Below, piece after piece: positions 35,170 to 47,360 of a stretch of 64,000 nucleotides of DNA (the first letter of the stretch is position 1; the number at the start of each line of letters is the position of its first letter). Position numbers and translations under genes: made by a program. The notes beneath the pieces are model-generated. The model did not search any database. It was not told the DNA's origin and saw only the letters and a program-made list of their open reading frames with translations. The DNA comes from Marsupella aquatica (lineage: Eukaryota; Marchantiophyta). The stretch is from the NCBI GenBank assembly GCA_973895155.1, contig OZ316897.1, forward strand, positions 8,246,001-8,310,000. Reading direction: 5' to 3'.

Positions 35170-36843
35170 TCAGATCATCTGGACCCAAGTTGCGGTGCTG
35201 GGAATTCCGCCGTTCACAACGAAGAGCATGTAGTAAGCGGCCGGTGCAATCGTCGTGCTAGGAGGTGCTGTCCCATAGATTGTGTATGAATTACCCCCGA
35301 GAGGTACCGGGCCTCCAGTGGTAGCAAGAACCAGCTGCCGTTGCCCTTGACTGTACGCGTGTGTTGAAAAAGGTGCACTGCTCATAATGAGATTGAGTGT
35401 TCCCGTTGGAGGAGTGGCAATGTTGACGTTAACCGAGAAGCCATCACCATATCTCAGAGTGTAGGGGGCGTTCGTAATTTGTGGTCTATAGGCATCGTTC
35501 GCTGAATCCAGGTATGGTGGCGAGAATGCCTCCACTCGAAGCTCTGTCGGAAATACTCCAGTGAAAGTGTAGTACATATGGCTGTTGCTGCCAGCGATAA
35601 GAATGCGACCGTCGGGAAGAAGATTTGCTGTCGAATGGTACATGCGAGGAATTGTGGTTGGACTCCAAGTAGTGAAACGGGACCCGACAGCAGCATTTGG
35701 GTTGTAATTCACGGGATTTAAGACCGGATCTGACGCAGCACCCCAGCCCTCAGAACCTCTCTGTGCCCCATTTACTATTAACGTTGTCTGATCGGGAAGC
35801 AGGATCATCTCGCCCATAGTGCGTGGTGTTGGCATGTACTCCATAGACCAAGTCGAGGATGGGTCTGTGGCAACAATGCGGCCGCAGGAGTCAGTGGCTA
35901 GATACTGAGGAACCGGGTCTAAGTAAGCTCCCAGATGAGCACCGCCGCAAATCAAGACCTCAGCGGTCATATATCCATCCGAGGATTGGAGGGGCAACAT
36001 GACAGAGCTCCCCGCGGAAGGGTAGTTGCGCGGACCTCCTGGAAGCGTGGGATAAGTGGCGATGGTTGTGTCCGTTGTGTAGTCATACATGATGGACTGG
36101 TCATACGCAAATATGAATAGATTGCCATTGGGGAGAAGATGCACGTACGGGTACAGATTGTCATACTCGTCATCGGTGGTTCTGACCAGCAAATCGAGAA
36201 TTATGGCGTTCGATCCAGCCGGAGGAACGAACTCAATATAGGGAGCGAGTCGGCCTCCGACCAGAATCTGTCGCCCATCAGGTAAGAGCTGGTTGGTTGC
36301 ATACCATCGAGGCTGCTGGAGGGTGGTAGTTTCGTCCTCCACCCAATTACAGGTTCCATCTGATTCCGGGCATGGCGTGAAGCGCCGTATCTTCGTGAGC
36401 CCGTCGTAGTCCCCTCCCGTTTGGACCAATACGCCATTGGCATCGAACTGACCCGAGGAGCACCAAGTATCTGTTAATATGAAGAGAGGGCGAACGCGAT
36501 TGCTATCCGGGTAGAATTCCACCGAATGCGCAGTGCAGTCGTTCTTCAATCTCAGGTCATTTGGATCGACGCGGCAGACTCCATTCGGCAGATTTATCTG
36601 TGATGGACCTATGTCGGTTCTGTCCAGAAAAATGGCCGTGCCATAGTGAGTGATTGCCGTGTGCATCGACGCGATTCCTGCACTGTCCAACAGCAGAGAC
36701 CAACTTCCCTGCGCGTTCACCTGCGTCAGCATTACACCGCCACTCCATAGCTGTAGCAACAAAATGCAGGTCAATGCCGCTGCTCCTCTCTTCCATCTAC
36801 AAACTCGGCCGTCTGTGAACTGCGCCTCCGACGAACCGCGCAT
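35170..36843 (-). CDS. Secreted glyoxal oxidase-like copper radical oxidase, 557 aa
   Basis: Copper radical oxidases of this family oxidise small aldehydes such as glyoxal or methylglyoxal and release H2O2. Plant members are secreted to walls, epidermis or pollen tissues. Residues 20-45 form a hydrophobic signal segment (AAALTCILLLQLW...VNAQ). A glyoxal-oxidase N-terminal propeller follows with kelch-like LLPDGR(Q)ILVGG and LLPDGRILIAGSN repeats, then a C-terminal immunoglobulin-like domain from about residue 450. The active site is complete: Cys128 (TWCSSG) for the thioether bond to Tyr181 (RWYATNQLLPDG), Tyr402-His403 (PRMYHST) and His495 (FSTHAYSQGQRQL). The frame is uninterrupted and full length for the family. 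A TATA-like GGAATATATACGAC on the minus strand near 37350 could serve it through a ~0.5 kb leader. Substrate is inferred. Confidence 0.93.
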   Translation of the reverse strand: MRGSSEAQFTDGRVCRWKRGAAALTCILLLQLWSGGVMLTQVNAQGSWSLLLDSAGIASMHTAITHYGTAIFLDRTDIGPSQINLPNGVCRVDPNDLRLKNDCTAHSVEFYPDSNRVRPLFILTDTWCSSGQFDANGVLVQTGGDYDGLTKIRRFTPCPESDGTCNWVEDETTTLQQPRWYATNQLLPDGRQILVGGRLAPYIEFVPPAGSNAIILDLLVRTTDDEYDNLYPYVHLLPNGNLFIFAYDQSIMYDYTTDTTIATYPTLPGGPRNYPSAGSSVMLPLQSSDGYMTAEVLICGGAHLGAYLDPVPQYLATDSCGRIVATDPSSTWSMEYMPTPRTMGEMILLPDQTTLIVNGAQRGSEGWGAASDPVLNPVNYNPNAAVGSRFTTWSPTTIPRMYHSTANLLPDGRILIAGSNSHMYYTFTGVFPTELRVEAFSPPYLDSANDAYRPQITNAPYTLRYGDGFSVNVNIATPPTGTLNLIMSSAPFSTHAYSQGQRQLVLATTGGPVPLGGNSYTIYGTAPPSTTIAPAAYYMLFVVNGGIPSTATWVQMI

Positions 36844-38830
36844 CGTGAATCGTAATTGACCAACTCAACGTCGAACAATTCTTCAAATATTCGGCCACCT
36901 GCCTGAGTTCTTAGTCGCAGCAGTATTGCAGCAAGTTGCCGCGAACTGTGGCTGCACAGAATTCAAATTGCAAGCCTGAAGCAGTACAACAGTCCCACCA
37001 TGATCGTTGGCTGATTGCACATACAGCAGTTGAAGTTTTGCGGATGTCAAGTGCTAGCCTGCTATCTAGAGAAGAAAATGTCTAGCTGTCTATCTGCTAT
37101 TCACTTAGTTTGCGAGAGGAGAGAGACAGAGAGAAGACCCAAGTGCTTGAAAGCTACAACTAGCGCCAACTGATTTGAGATTTTACCCAGCTGGGCAGGT
37201 GTTCGCACTGCACTCGTCCCATACGATTGTAATTACTCTCAGCTCGTGTACAAGGGACTGGCCTCACCAGACATCATGCATCAGCCCTCCGTACTGAGAT
37301 GGCTATCGTCGTGGGTGTAGTGGCAGCTAGGTAATTACGCTAGTGTCGTATATATTCCAGTTCCGTCACTCGGACCAGAAACTCACAGGACTCGTATAAG
37401 AACGTCTATGCACTCGTGGTAGCTGCCAACAGGTCTATATTCCGAAGAAGAAAATACCAAGACACGAGATAGCGATGCGCCTTGAGCATTTCTCACTGTT
37501 TACACTCAATTTATCTCTAGTGAATGCGGAAAAAATTGAGCTGGATGGCCAACGTCGAGTCTGGACCCTGAAGCCGTCAGTGGATTGCTGAAGCAGGACC
37601 GCAAGTCTCCGAAGACTCTCTCCGTCACTCGTCGGAGGTTGATGTCCTACTGACAGATTAATGAACTCAGAGCAAATATGTACTCGCTGGTCAGTACAAG
37701 CAGCAACACCGTACCTCCACCATCACTCACCAGGGGTGACTGCCCATTGCCAGTTCACAGTCCTGCTGAAGCTGGGAAAGGCTAGCTGAATCGCTCCGAA
37801 TAAACTGAGCCGGTGAGCTACGTTAACAGTGAGGGATACCAAATGCAGAATTGGCTCAACTGAGTGACGTCCCCGGCGTGAACCATGTTTGTGTTGTACA
37901 CTTCAGTTTGAATTTATAGCTTAACCACATTAACACAGCGACAACTGGCCCCCGGGGTTGAACCCTCTCATAGTACTGTAGAAGCAAACGGAGAGGAGAA
38001 AAGCGATTTGTATACGCCGGGTGGATTTCCAGCGGTACTCAGACTTATTGTTGCCGTCGCTCCTGTGGAGCCTGACAAATCGTCTGGCATCCATAAAATC
38101 TTTAAGCATGGCCATGCTATCCATTTATGGATGAATGCATTCACTCACAAAAAGATTTACAAGTCGAACGAGTTCGCTTCGTTTCGTTTGTTTAGACGTG
38201 ATGCTTCGCCTAAATCATAGCTTAGCTCACTTTCCGTGACGAATCCAGCATCGACACAGAGACTCACTAGCAGCCCTGGGAAGGGACATATCTGTAAGTT
38301 GCTGCTGGATATCATACATATTCCCAAGCTAAATTAAGACTGGAGAGAGAGGCTCAGATAGTGCCAAGCATGCAATTCTGACAAGGTTGCAAAGTGCGTA
38401 AATGAGCAGATGAGGTATTCAAGAGCGGGAACAAAAGTGTCAGAGAAGAAACTAAAAATTAATCACCTGTGCAGATAATCGGACCAGTAGACTACTAACA
38501 ACAGCGAGAGCGGAGCTATGACTGTCAGTAATCGATTACTCTCCATTGCTTATTGAATTCAACTTCCATCAAGTAGAGACTGTAAAAGGTGAGCCAGGTC
38601 ACGCCGGGGACGTTTTTCACACCGGGACTTCAGCAATCACAGTTGTGTAGGCATTCCAACAGCTTCTGGGCAGAAATTTGTGGAGAAGCGGAATTGAAGG
38701 AAGTTTGTAGACACCAGTATAGCCGTATAGGGTGTGCATGAGGCAGTGAGGACAACTCAATCACCACCGTCGTTGCCCCAATCGCATGGGGTCCATGGGG
38801 AGAGGACTCGAGGAGTCTGGAACGCATGGA
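36844..38830. other. 5' flank of the oxidase gene and intergenic DNA
   Basis: The part near 36844 is presumably leader and promoter of the oxidase on the minus strand, with a TATA-like sequence near 37350. No other gene or clear repeat was seen. Confidence 0.4.
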
Positions 38831-38837
38831 GTGCGAA

Positions 38838-38990
38838 ATCTCTTTACATTAAATTCAATGAAAGGAAGAAATCTCTTTACATTAATATGAAGCAAAAGGT
38901 TGAGCTGTGCCTCTACACCGTTGGGAATGGACAAATACCGTGAAAGTTTTGTACACCGTTGGGAGTGGACACAAACTGTCAAAGTTTTGC
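38838..38990 (+). repeat. Two adjacent short tandem duplications
   Basis: AATCTCTTTACATTAA occurs at about 38838 and 38869 (period 31). TACACCGTTGGGA.TGGACA occurs at about 38916 and 38952 (period ~36). Confidence 0.75.
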
Positions 38991-39239
38991 TGTTTAATTA
39001 TATATCACGAGCCCTATGCCCAAAATTTGCACAGTGCAATGAGGGCTGGCCCACAGGGCCGGGGGGCTCAGGGGGGGGGCTGAGAGGCAAGAGGGGGCAA
39101 GTGGTAATCGAATCGAATGGATACAAAAATACTCTAAAATATCTAAAGGCCAGATTTGATTCCCGCCAATTCTGTATTTCATAACAGGACGAAAGACAAA
39201 AAAAAGGCGGGATCACTTATTATAGTTGTAGATTTGTCA

Positions 39240-39490
39240 AAGAACAGAAAGTGTCGAACCTGGAGAAAGGTAAGATTCCCACTAAAGGCGAGCAAGCAAG
39301 GGAAAACCCCAAGAAGAACACAGACTGAGACAAAAACCCTAAGAGTCCCTTGCCGAAAGAGTCAAAGCTGGACACATGATCGTGAAGGCCAAGAGATACA
39401 AGGGAGCAAACGAGGGGGAAACCACAAGAAGACTAAAGAGCCAAAAAGCCCCAGAGTCCCCTTCAGCTGCGAAAGAACTAAGGCCTTGGT
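39240..39490 (-). repeat. Dispersed repeat 'GGCTTTTTGGCTCTTT' family, copy
   Basis: The reverse complement carries GGGACTCTGGGGCTTTTTGG, CTCTTTAGTCTTC and GGTTTCCC-type words that also appear at 61600-61850 and, more weakly, at 44740-44910. Runs of Lys/Arg-rich open frame on the plus strand (39156-39503) derive from it. Confidence 0.45.
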
Positions 39491-40631
39491 GCAAGTCAAG
39501 TGATGTGGTAATGTGGTTCACCTAAGCCATTTTTGTCTCATTTTGGGAAAGGAATGTGAGTGGCTACTCCATGATCCCCCCCCCCCTCCCATGAATCCCT
39601 GGAAAGTAGTTTCTATAATAATTGTCTGATGTATGCATGTGAGTCATTTGATTTCCTACTCACATGTAGTTTGATCTGGCCATTAACCCTTTTAGCTAAA
39701 TAAGTACTTGGCCAATGTGAGGGGAAAGTCTCAGAAACGATCTTTGTATTGTTAGCCAAAGCATTTTCTAGGTCGGCTCACCTCATCTTGGCTGTATCAA
39801 GTGGTAAGAAGACTCTGCTCTGACTACCATAGGCACTTGAACTTTGCTTTAATTGTTAGTGGCACCCAGGAATTCCTTGAAACCCGCAAACTAGGCAGAG
39901 GGTGGGATGGTTGTTCTTTCACCATGGCTAAGTTTAATTGGGGCAGTGTAGAGTTTGATTGGTGTTGGACTGTGGGCTTTTGGTCCATTTTTTAACTTGG
40001 AGTGTTCCTGGGAGACTCACTATTTCATTGCTGCTTATTTAGTCCTGCCATTCAAGTCAATGCTGCCAGCTATCACCTGCTGCCCATTGTGCTCAGAATG
40101 TGAAAATATAAGGGTGTATATCTTCACATATCTGAATAAGTGCAAAGTTTGCTCAACATTGGTCATCCTAGCAAGCGTAGCCCAGATATGTAGTAACACA
40201 GATGCGGAGTCCAGAGACATACACCCCCAACCGCCAGCACACACATGGAATTGTAACCCTGGATTAATCTTGAATAGAAAAGTTACTCACTGAAGAAGTG
40301 TTATCCCGGTTAGCACAATCTAGACCTGCAGGAAAGATTAATTACTTTTCATTTCAGGAAATAAGAGAAGGCCAAAACATTGAAATCGAAGCTCAGATGG
40401 ACGGTCAAGATGTTATCCCTGCCCATCCCCATAGACTGTGTAAAGTCATCAGCCACTTTACACCAAAACAAAGGGAGGGACAGGCTGCATTTTGGATGGA
40501 ATTTTGGGCAGGATGCCCGGAGTAGGGTGAGCCTGAGCAGCAAATTATCACTATTGGGAAGCTTCACTTTTGTGAAGAATGCCTTGACTTGCATGTTTTG
40601 ATCTTGTCTAAGTAATGAATTGCCACTTTGT

Positions 40632-41030
40632 GAAGAAGGCTCGTTGTTGTTTTGTTGCTGCAGAATTTAGTGGAGGCATCATTCTGTAACAAAGGATGCT
40701 CAGGGATGCCCAGTGTACTACTCTGCATGAGAACAATGTACAATCATTATTTTAGTATAGCAAACTAAGGAGGCTTCTTCATTGTTGTTCTTGTTGATAC
40801 TTTGTTGCTGCAGAATTTAGTCGAGGGCATCATCTGTAACAAAAATGCCCAAGGATGCCCAGTGTACTACTCTGCATGAGAACAATCTACATTATCTTAG
40901 TTTAGCAAACTAAGCCAGGAGGCTTCTTCACTGTTGTTCTCATAGTTGTTTTGTTGCTGCAGAATTTAGTTGAGGCATCATTCTGTAACAATGGATGCCC
41001 AGTGTACTACTCTGCATGAGAACAACGTAG
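40632..41030 (+). repeat. ~150 bp tandem repeat, three copies
   Basis: TTGTTGCTGCAGAATTTAGT begins units at 40652, 40802 and 40951. All units contain CATC.TCTGTAACAA, GATGCCCAGTGTACTACTCT and GCATGAGAACAA. The first two also end with 'TTAGTxTAGCAAACTAAG..AGGAGGCTTCTTCA'. Confidence 0.9.
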
Positions 41031-41849
41031 GTTATTTTTCTTTTTTAATTTTTCTAACAACCCACACTATTAAACTTTGTTTTCACAGAGAATGTCAATT
41101 GAGATCATTCAAGGAAGTCTCATTCTAGCACCAGCAACTGATAGAACTCTGGGTCAACTAACTGAACCAGGCTACAGCTTACAGTCAGGAGACCATTTTT
41201 AGGTCACACTTCCAACAAAAGTGAAGATGGTGCTATCCCAGACTATTTTGATGTTCTGAAACAGTCCATCCGAGCTTCACCGACAACACCTCAATCAATT
41301 TGAGCTTGAGTTTACGTAAAATTAATCTCTTTTTCCGTTTTTAATTTTAATGACAATGTACACACGAGTGCACACACTGAAAATTGGTGTCTACAGATGG
41401 ATGCGTAACAATTTTGTGAGGTTTTGAAACTAAGGCAACTCATCAAATGTGCTAAGTTGGGCCCAAATTTTTAATAATATATTATTTGTCTGGTTATATA
41501 TATTACAAGTGCAAACCAGGATGGCTGAAATACAGTAAACCAAGACATATGGGCTTGTCATCAAGAATTTCCCCCTATGAGGCAAGTCAGGCAGATGCAT
41601 TCCCAGGGGGAATGGCCAAAAGAATCCTGAAATGGAGGATTAGTCAGCAAAGAACCAAGGGAACTCCTTTCATATGGGAGGACTAGAACACAGGAAAATG
41701 AAAGGAAGCATATCATGGAAGAGAAATGAAACAAGCATATCAGGAAAGGAAACTCATTGGGCTTTATGCACTCCATGCTTCGTGCAATTCTGGTTCACCT
41801 CTCTAGTTTTGTTCTTTTGGGCATTTACAATTTCTTTTGTTTTTCTTTT

Positions 41850-41965
41850 TAATTTTGAAGGGGAAATCTGTGAAACCCCACAGAAAGGAACAGTTAGTCA
41901 CAACATTTGAACCCAAGTCCCATCAGTGAACTACCACATAGCCAGGCCTCACTAGGCATGTCTTT
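41850..41965 (-). repeat. tRNA-derived SINE-like element, family 1
   Basis: On the minus strand, TGGCTATGTGGTAGTTC (A box) and GGGTTCAAATG (B box) are followed by 'TTTCACAGATTTCCCCTTCAAA', matching the element at 2213-2395. Confidence 0.55.
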
Positions 41966-41969
41966 AATT

Positions 41970-44735
41970 TGCTTCCATAACTCAAGGATTTCCTCTAGCT
42001 TGAGCTTTTTGGCCAGTTGCATGGTTGCTCTGCTCGGTCAAGCTAGGTTTTGCTTTCCCTTTCCGGTGAAAGAAAACCCTGCATCACCAAACCGAAGAAA
42101 CAAAACCGGGCACAAAACAAGAAGCACCCAGATACAGCCAATATCTCACTCTGCCAAGGAATGAAAAACACCAAACCTGGAGAAAACTACTACAGTATGG
42201 GCTTATTAATTTGATCAGCTAAACTAACCTGAGATGCCAGATGATTGGTTAGCGGACACATGGAGGCCGGCTCAGGATTTGCCCAAGCTAGCCCCCTTCA
42301 ACTGTATCTTCACCCTGGACCAGGCTCGCTCGTCTGACATTCACCAGAACTTGAGTGTCGACTATTGTCCACAAGCAAAAAGTATCACATTTTGGTCCCC
42401 CTCATCACACAATCTTCCCCGCTCTTAAAGTTGGAGGGGGTTGTCTTGGACAATTTTCTAGCTTTCCACATGAACATTGTCCTCTGGACCAATAACATGT
42501 CACGTACTCTTCATGGGTACCATGTACTGATGATCAGTTTTGCACACAAAACAAAACATTAAGTTATTGAAAGTCTGACAGAGTCCGTGATACAAAGTTT
42601 CAGTGTTTGTGAATTAAACATTTAAAAAATCATTCAATCAGTGCAATTTTAGAAACATTCTTAGCATTCTAATGTAAAACTCTGACAAATTGCCTGAATC
42701 AGCGTTTACATTGCTTAATTTCAAGGAAGAGATTGAAATCTAAGAATTATTTTAGGCCGTTGTGCTAATGTGCTTTAAAACATAAAAATATTAATGTTTC
42801 ACGCAGGGCATGTGCAAACCTGATAGTTCCTATGATAGTTTCAGGTTCCGGATAGCAACTTCAACTAGTTGAGAGGTCATGAAACTAATCAACAGTATGT
42901 ATTATTTCCTGATCAAAATTTTGGGTCTCAAAATTTGTAGGTGCATTAATGGAATGGATAGACATTGGGCTCCATCCAAGCATCAAATTCATGAACTTGC
43001 ATGCATGATTGACCAGAAAGCTTTTGGTTGTGAGACAAGAAAGAGGAGGAAAAAACGTGCTTTGCCAGAATACCATAACTTAATTGGTTGGCAGTTCTGG
43101 AAAGTGTGAAGTTGTTTTTACTTGCTTCCAAACTTTTGCAGGTGCCATTTTAATTAGTTTTCCCAACCAAAAAGCTTTCTGCATCATACCTAACCAAAAC
43201 ATGTGTCTGCTGCCTATCTCAACAGAAAACACCAATTTTCAGGGCATTTTGCGTCATGTACAGTTTGCCAGGCTCGAGATCAGGCTATTGTGTATGGAAT
43301 TTAATTTCTTCCCCATTTCCCCAAACTACCCACATATAGTTTCCAGCCCACCATCTCTGGGAGGTCAAATTCTGGCAGTGGGGTCCAATTTTGTTTTTAC
43401 TTATTTATTATTACTATGGTACTATAGTAAGTTGTTCTCTGTACCAGTACGTGTTGTTCAATAAAATTCACTAAACTCTACCTCTCTTACACTTCTTGCC
43501 CGGCTTTGGCAAATATTATCTAGTTTTTGGGTCTTCCATTATTTAGCCAGTTTCTCACCAAGCCAAAGACCTGGTAGCCAGAATCTAACGGTCATCCTTA
43601 AGTCTAGGACTATCTTTCTGAGGAGATCTAATTGACAGGAATCAAAGTAAGAAATTTAGATAGAGAATATTCTTAGCATCTTCTTCTTCACACATAGTGT
43701 CCTTAGCCACATGGGGCAAAACAAAAAAAACCTTAGAATTTCATTTGTACTGCTTCCTACAGTAGGGAAGGACCAAACCTAGCCAGACATTCCTCTCCCC
43801 AGGGACATAGATCCTGAGGGGCGACCCCAATGGGCGTTCCAGTGACCGACCTTTTGTTTGCCCTTGGTTGAATGTGCCTTTCCTTGCCCTTTCCTGCCCA
43901 TATAGTTTTGTAATTTACGAGATCTTTAATTGTTTTCAGGGCTGCCTTTTCCTGGCCTTGCTTTCAAAAAAGCTGGGCAGTACACTTAACTGTCTCTAAG
44001 TGCACATTTTTGGGAAAATGGATCCAGTGTGCACTAAACTAGTTTAATTTGTACTCCTTGAGAAGTGAAACCCCCTAAACTTTGCACTCATTCACAAACT
44101 GCTCACAAATGGCCCCTCCGTCAGCAAGCAGTCTCTAACTCAATACACAAATGTACATTCCTTCCCAAATTTGGTGTCCAACTGCTTCAGTCCACTGTAT
44201 ACTCCACTAAGAAACGGGATGTGCATTTATCAGTAAATGCAATCTAATGGGATTGTGTGCTTATTAATAAGTGCATGCCCTTTTTTACAAGACTACAAAA
44301 TGCACTTAAAGAGGGTTGTGCAGTTACAACATTCCGAATCATACGTGACAATTTCTCGTCATAGGCTCTACCTCAGAAAACTTCCCCAGAATTGGCCAAT
44401 ACTATTCCAGTAAGCCCCCCTACTGTGGGTCCCATTGACTAATATCATTCAGTATTTCTAATCGGGGAGTCGTTGTGTATGGGGATCTTGAACCTGTAAT
44501 TCGTCATCTTGAGTACGCAAAACTTTTTTACAAGTTAAAAGAAAAAGGTTTTGTGTCGTTTAGCAAAATGACTCCAAGCCTGTTTGCCCAAAGAAAATAT
44601 GCAAAAAATGCAAACTCAATGTAAAATACAATGGGGTAAACAAGAAGCCTTGCACTAAAACAAGTTTGTGCTTGTGGAGTTTGTCCTTAGATAGAGAGAG
44701 CTGTCTGTAACTCTACTGCAGGAGAGACGTGAAGC
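41970..44735. other. Intergenic, no gene recognised
   Basis: AT-rich with scattered short open frames. A plus-strand frame at 42234-42428 (starts MPDDWLADTWRPAQDLPKLA) has protein-like composition, but no family or exon partners were found. Confidence 0.35.
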
Positions 44736-44739
44736 CTGG

Positions 44740-44910
44740 TTGTACAGCCATTGTCAATGTACAACACTTGTTTTTTGAACCCTCTCTACCATGGATTCAA
44801 TTTTTCCTGGCCTTCGGGCTTTTTGGCCCTATGGTTGTCTCCTTGTTGCATCTTTTGGTTGTGAGATCATGTCTCTCAACTGGGCACCTTTTGTGTTTTG
44901 GCAGTAAGTT
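44740..44910 (+). repeat. Dispersed repeat 'TTTTTGGC...TTTGGCAGTAA' family, copy
   Basis: Shares GGCTTTTTGGC, GT(T/C)TCC.TT, CTCxCAACTGGGxxCC and TTTTGGCAGTAA words, in order, with 61660-61830. Confidence 0.45.
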
Positions 44911-44942
44911 TGAAATAACCTACAATATGAACAGCGTCCTGA

Positions 44943-45080
44943 TAATTGCACATCAAAATGTGACTATATACGGTGTACTATGACATTCCATAACATGATA
45001 AACCCAATGATTTTGTTGATCAAAATCACCGAGGGTTATTCTAAATACATATGTGGCTGTTGATTTTTGATGTGCAATTA
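44943..45080 (+). mobile_element. 138-bp palindromic MITE, copy 1
   Basis: TAATTGCACATCAAAA at the left (44943-44958) is perfectly inverted at the right (45065-45080). The interior also folds: GATTTTG-TTGAT-CAAAATC is at the centre and flanking words pair imperfectly. The ends are TA, consistent with a TA target duplication as in Tc1/mariner (Stowaway-like) elements. A second copy lies at 49706-49832. Confidence 0.75.
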
Positions 45081-45330
45081 GTGTTAGGCATTTACTCTTA
45101 GGTCTAGGGTTACGACTGTAGTCGTAATCAGGGATGACCTTAGTCGCAGACTAGGTTAGGGTTACTAGGTTGCACACTATTTCCCAAACGATCTTTGCTT
45201 TGATAGAGTGAACTCAAGCTCATTGTTACAGAGGCAGTTGAGAGATAGGGAAATCTTATATTATAGAGACTCGGTATCACCAACAGGCTTAGAGTGCAGT
45301 AAAGTTTTTGTGTATTCCCATAGACATAAC
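45081..45330 (+). repeat. Dispersed repeat, copy 2 (inverted partner at 25.2-25.6 kb)
   Basis: Begins GTGTTAGGCATTTACTCTTA and includes GACTGTAGTCGTAATC, GGTTAGGGTTACTAGGTTGC, ACACTATTT and TTGAGAGATAGG, matching the reverse complement of 25185-25560 in order. It starts immediately after the MITE. Confidence 0.6.
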
Positions 45331-45799
45331 CTCAACTGAGGTGAACCAAGTATTTCTTTGTGTCGACTACTTGTGTGTTGGATGTTCATGGGCTTGCCGT
45401 TGTGGATGTCATCTTTGCTAAAAAATTACCAAGATGTACATGAAAACCTATGAAGCGTAGCGGTACAGTCTTGACTCTGGATATATAATGAATCAATTCT
45501 CCAGTACCTTTTTTTACTGTTCCCACCATGCATTTAAATCTGGCAAATGGCCCAGATTTTTCAGAAATTTCTCCCAAGCATCATTTGCAAGCTCATTCTT
45601 GAGGTAAGGTGTTTTTGCCCACTTAATGCACGATTTTTGTGTTTGTATTTGTCATTGCATTGGAGAAGAATGTCAGTTCAAGATTTGGATCACCTCTTTG
45701 GGGTTCTTATCAAGCCTTTACGTGTTATGTTTCCATTGCATTCTGGATAAACAGAGGCTCTTGTTTTTGGAGGCCTTATATCCCTCAATGCCCTCTAAA

Positions 45800-46760
45800 C
45801 AGAACATCACTTCATACAGAAAAAGTTGCCCCAGCCCTCAATGCTGCCTGACGTGCCCATCAAATCCTGCCTAAATGCTACCTGATGTGCCAGTCCAGAT
45901 TTGTTTGATTTGCAGAGTTATCTTCCTTTTCTTGCCCCAAAATGCCCTGTATAATTATGAGAACTAGCCCGGCTACCGGTTGTTTGAACATGAATAGAGG
46001 TGAGGATAAAAAAAGTGTCTCCTTGACAACATAGATTACTTACTGTAATAAGAATAGTATATCAAAAGATGAAGGAAACCCCACTTGAGAGGCGGCCCTA
46101 TTTTTGCATCTCCATTTTTCACCCCCATCCCTCATTTGACTATCCCTCCCTACGCCTTCAGCCTAGATATAGGCATTCAAAGTAGCTCCACATCACTATT
46201 TAATAGTAAGATTTTTGTTTCAGGGTTGCCTTTCCCTGCCCACTCTGTCATGCCTAAATACTACCTGACGCTGGTTGCTTAGATTTTGTTTGCAAGGCTT
46301 CTCATCAGGTGTTTTTTTGGGGGGGGGCTGGGATGCGTTCTCTTTCTTGCCCTTTCCTGCCCCTTCCTACCTTTGTAATTAATAGATTTTTTGTCATGCC
46401 CTGCGTACTCACAAGGTTTTTTGTTGTCAGGGCTGCCTTTCTCTGCCCGATCCTCCTTTGCCCGTGGCGCTGCCCGTCACTCTGTCACGCGTAATTTGCC
46501 TGGCTGCCCATCCAGCTTTTGTTTGCAGTGCATCCATTCCCGGAACCTTCTTGCCCTTGCCCTTTGTCTCCTGTCCATGACTTTGCCGGGCATGCCTAGA
46601 TTAGTGCTGCCCAGAGCCCATTCCCTGTTTGTTGGACTGGTTGCTGCGAAGTCCCCGAAGAACCTTCCAGGCCCACTGGTCGCCCAGAGAGGAGTTTCCA
46701 GCCAAAATTTGTTTGTTTGTGTGGTCTCGAATGCAAATATTTGTTGAATATTTATTGAAA
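45800..46760 (+). repeat. C-rich low-complexity region with repeated TGCC words
   Basis: GGGCTGCCTTT..CTGCCC and 'CTGCCTGACGTGCC' / 'CTACCTGA(C/T)G' words recur near 45845, 45880, 46225, 46265 and 46430, and once more at about 43940. Open frames here are rich in Cys, Pro and Leu and have no recognisable domain. Confidence 0.4.
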
Positions 46761-47038
46761 GGTAGTGTCCTAAACTTGAGTTATGATATGGCATTGGAGT
46801 TTAGTACTGTTATGCCTGTAAGGCATTCTGTCCAAAATAAATAAGTCTGGGAGTTTATTCTGTCCTGCTTGTCAATACTCTGGTTGAGGTCGTGGGACTG
46901 CTAGCAATTTCAAGTTGCCTCATTGTCGAAGCTGCCTCATTCTTGGCACAACTGCTGGTGATTTGGCGAGAGCACATCCCAGAGACCTTTGACAGTTTCA
47001 GCTCTTGTTTTGAATCTGAGCAATTTCAGCCCCTTTTT

Positions 47039-47360
47039 GAATCCTGAGTGGTTCTACTTCGAGAGTAGTTTCGACTCACCTTGGAGCTGTGTTAAATAAC
47101 AGTCAACTCACCCTGCTTTGGCTACACTACCTTGAATCTTGAGTTTTCAGCCCCTATTCGAATCCTGAGTAGTTCAACTTAGAGACTAGGCTCGACTCAC
47201 CCTGGAGCCGTGGCAAATACAGTCAACTCACCCTGATTTGGCTGCACTAACTACAACTCCAATTGAATCCTGAGAAGTTCAACTTAGAGACTAGGCTCGA
47301 CTCACCCTGGATCTGTGTGAAATGACAGTCAACTTACACTGATTTGGCTACACTAACTAG
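47039..47360 (+). repeat. 105-121 bp tandem repeat, three units
   Basis: Units beginning GAATCCTGAG at 47039, 47160 and 47265 share GTTCxACTTxGAGA.TAG, CTCGACTCACC.TGGA, CAGTCAACT.AC.CTG and TTTGGCT.CACTA. A diverged relative lies at about 10170-10245. Confidence 0.85.
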
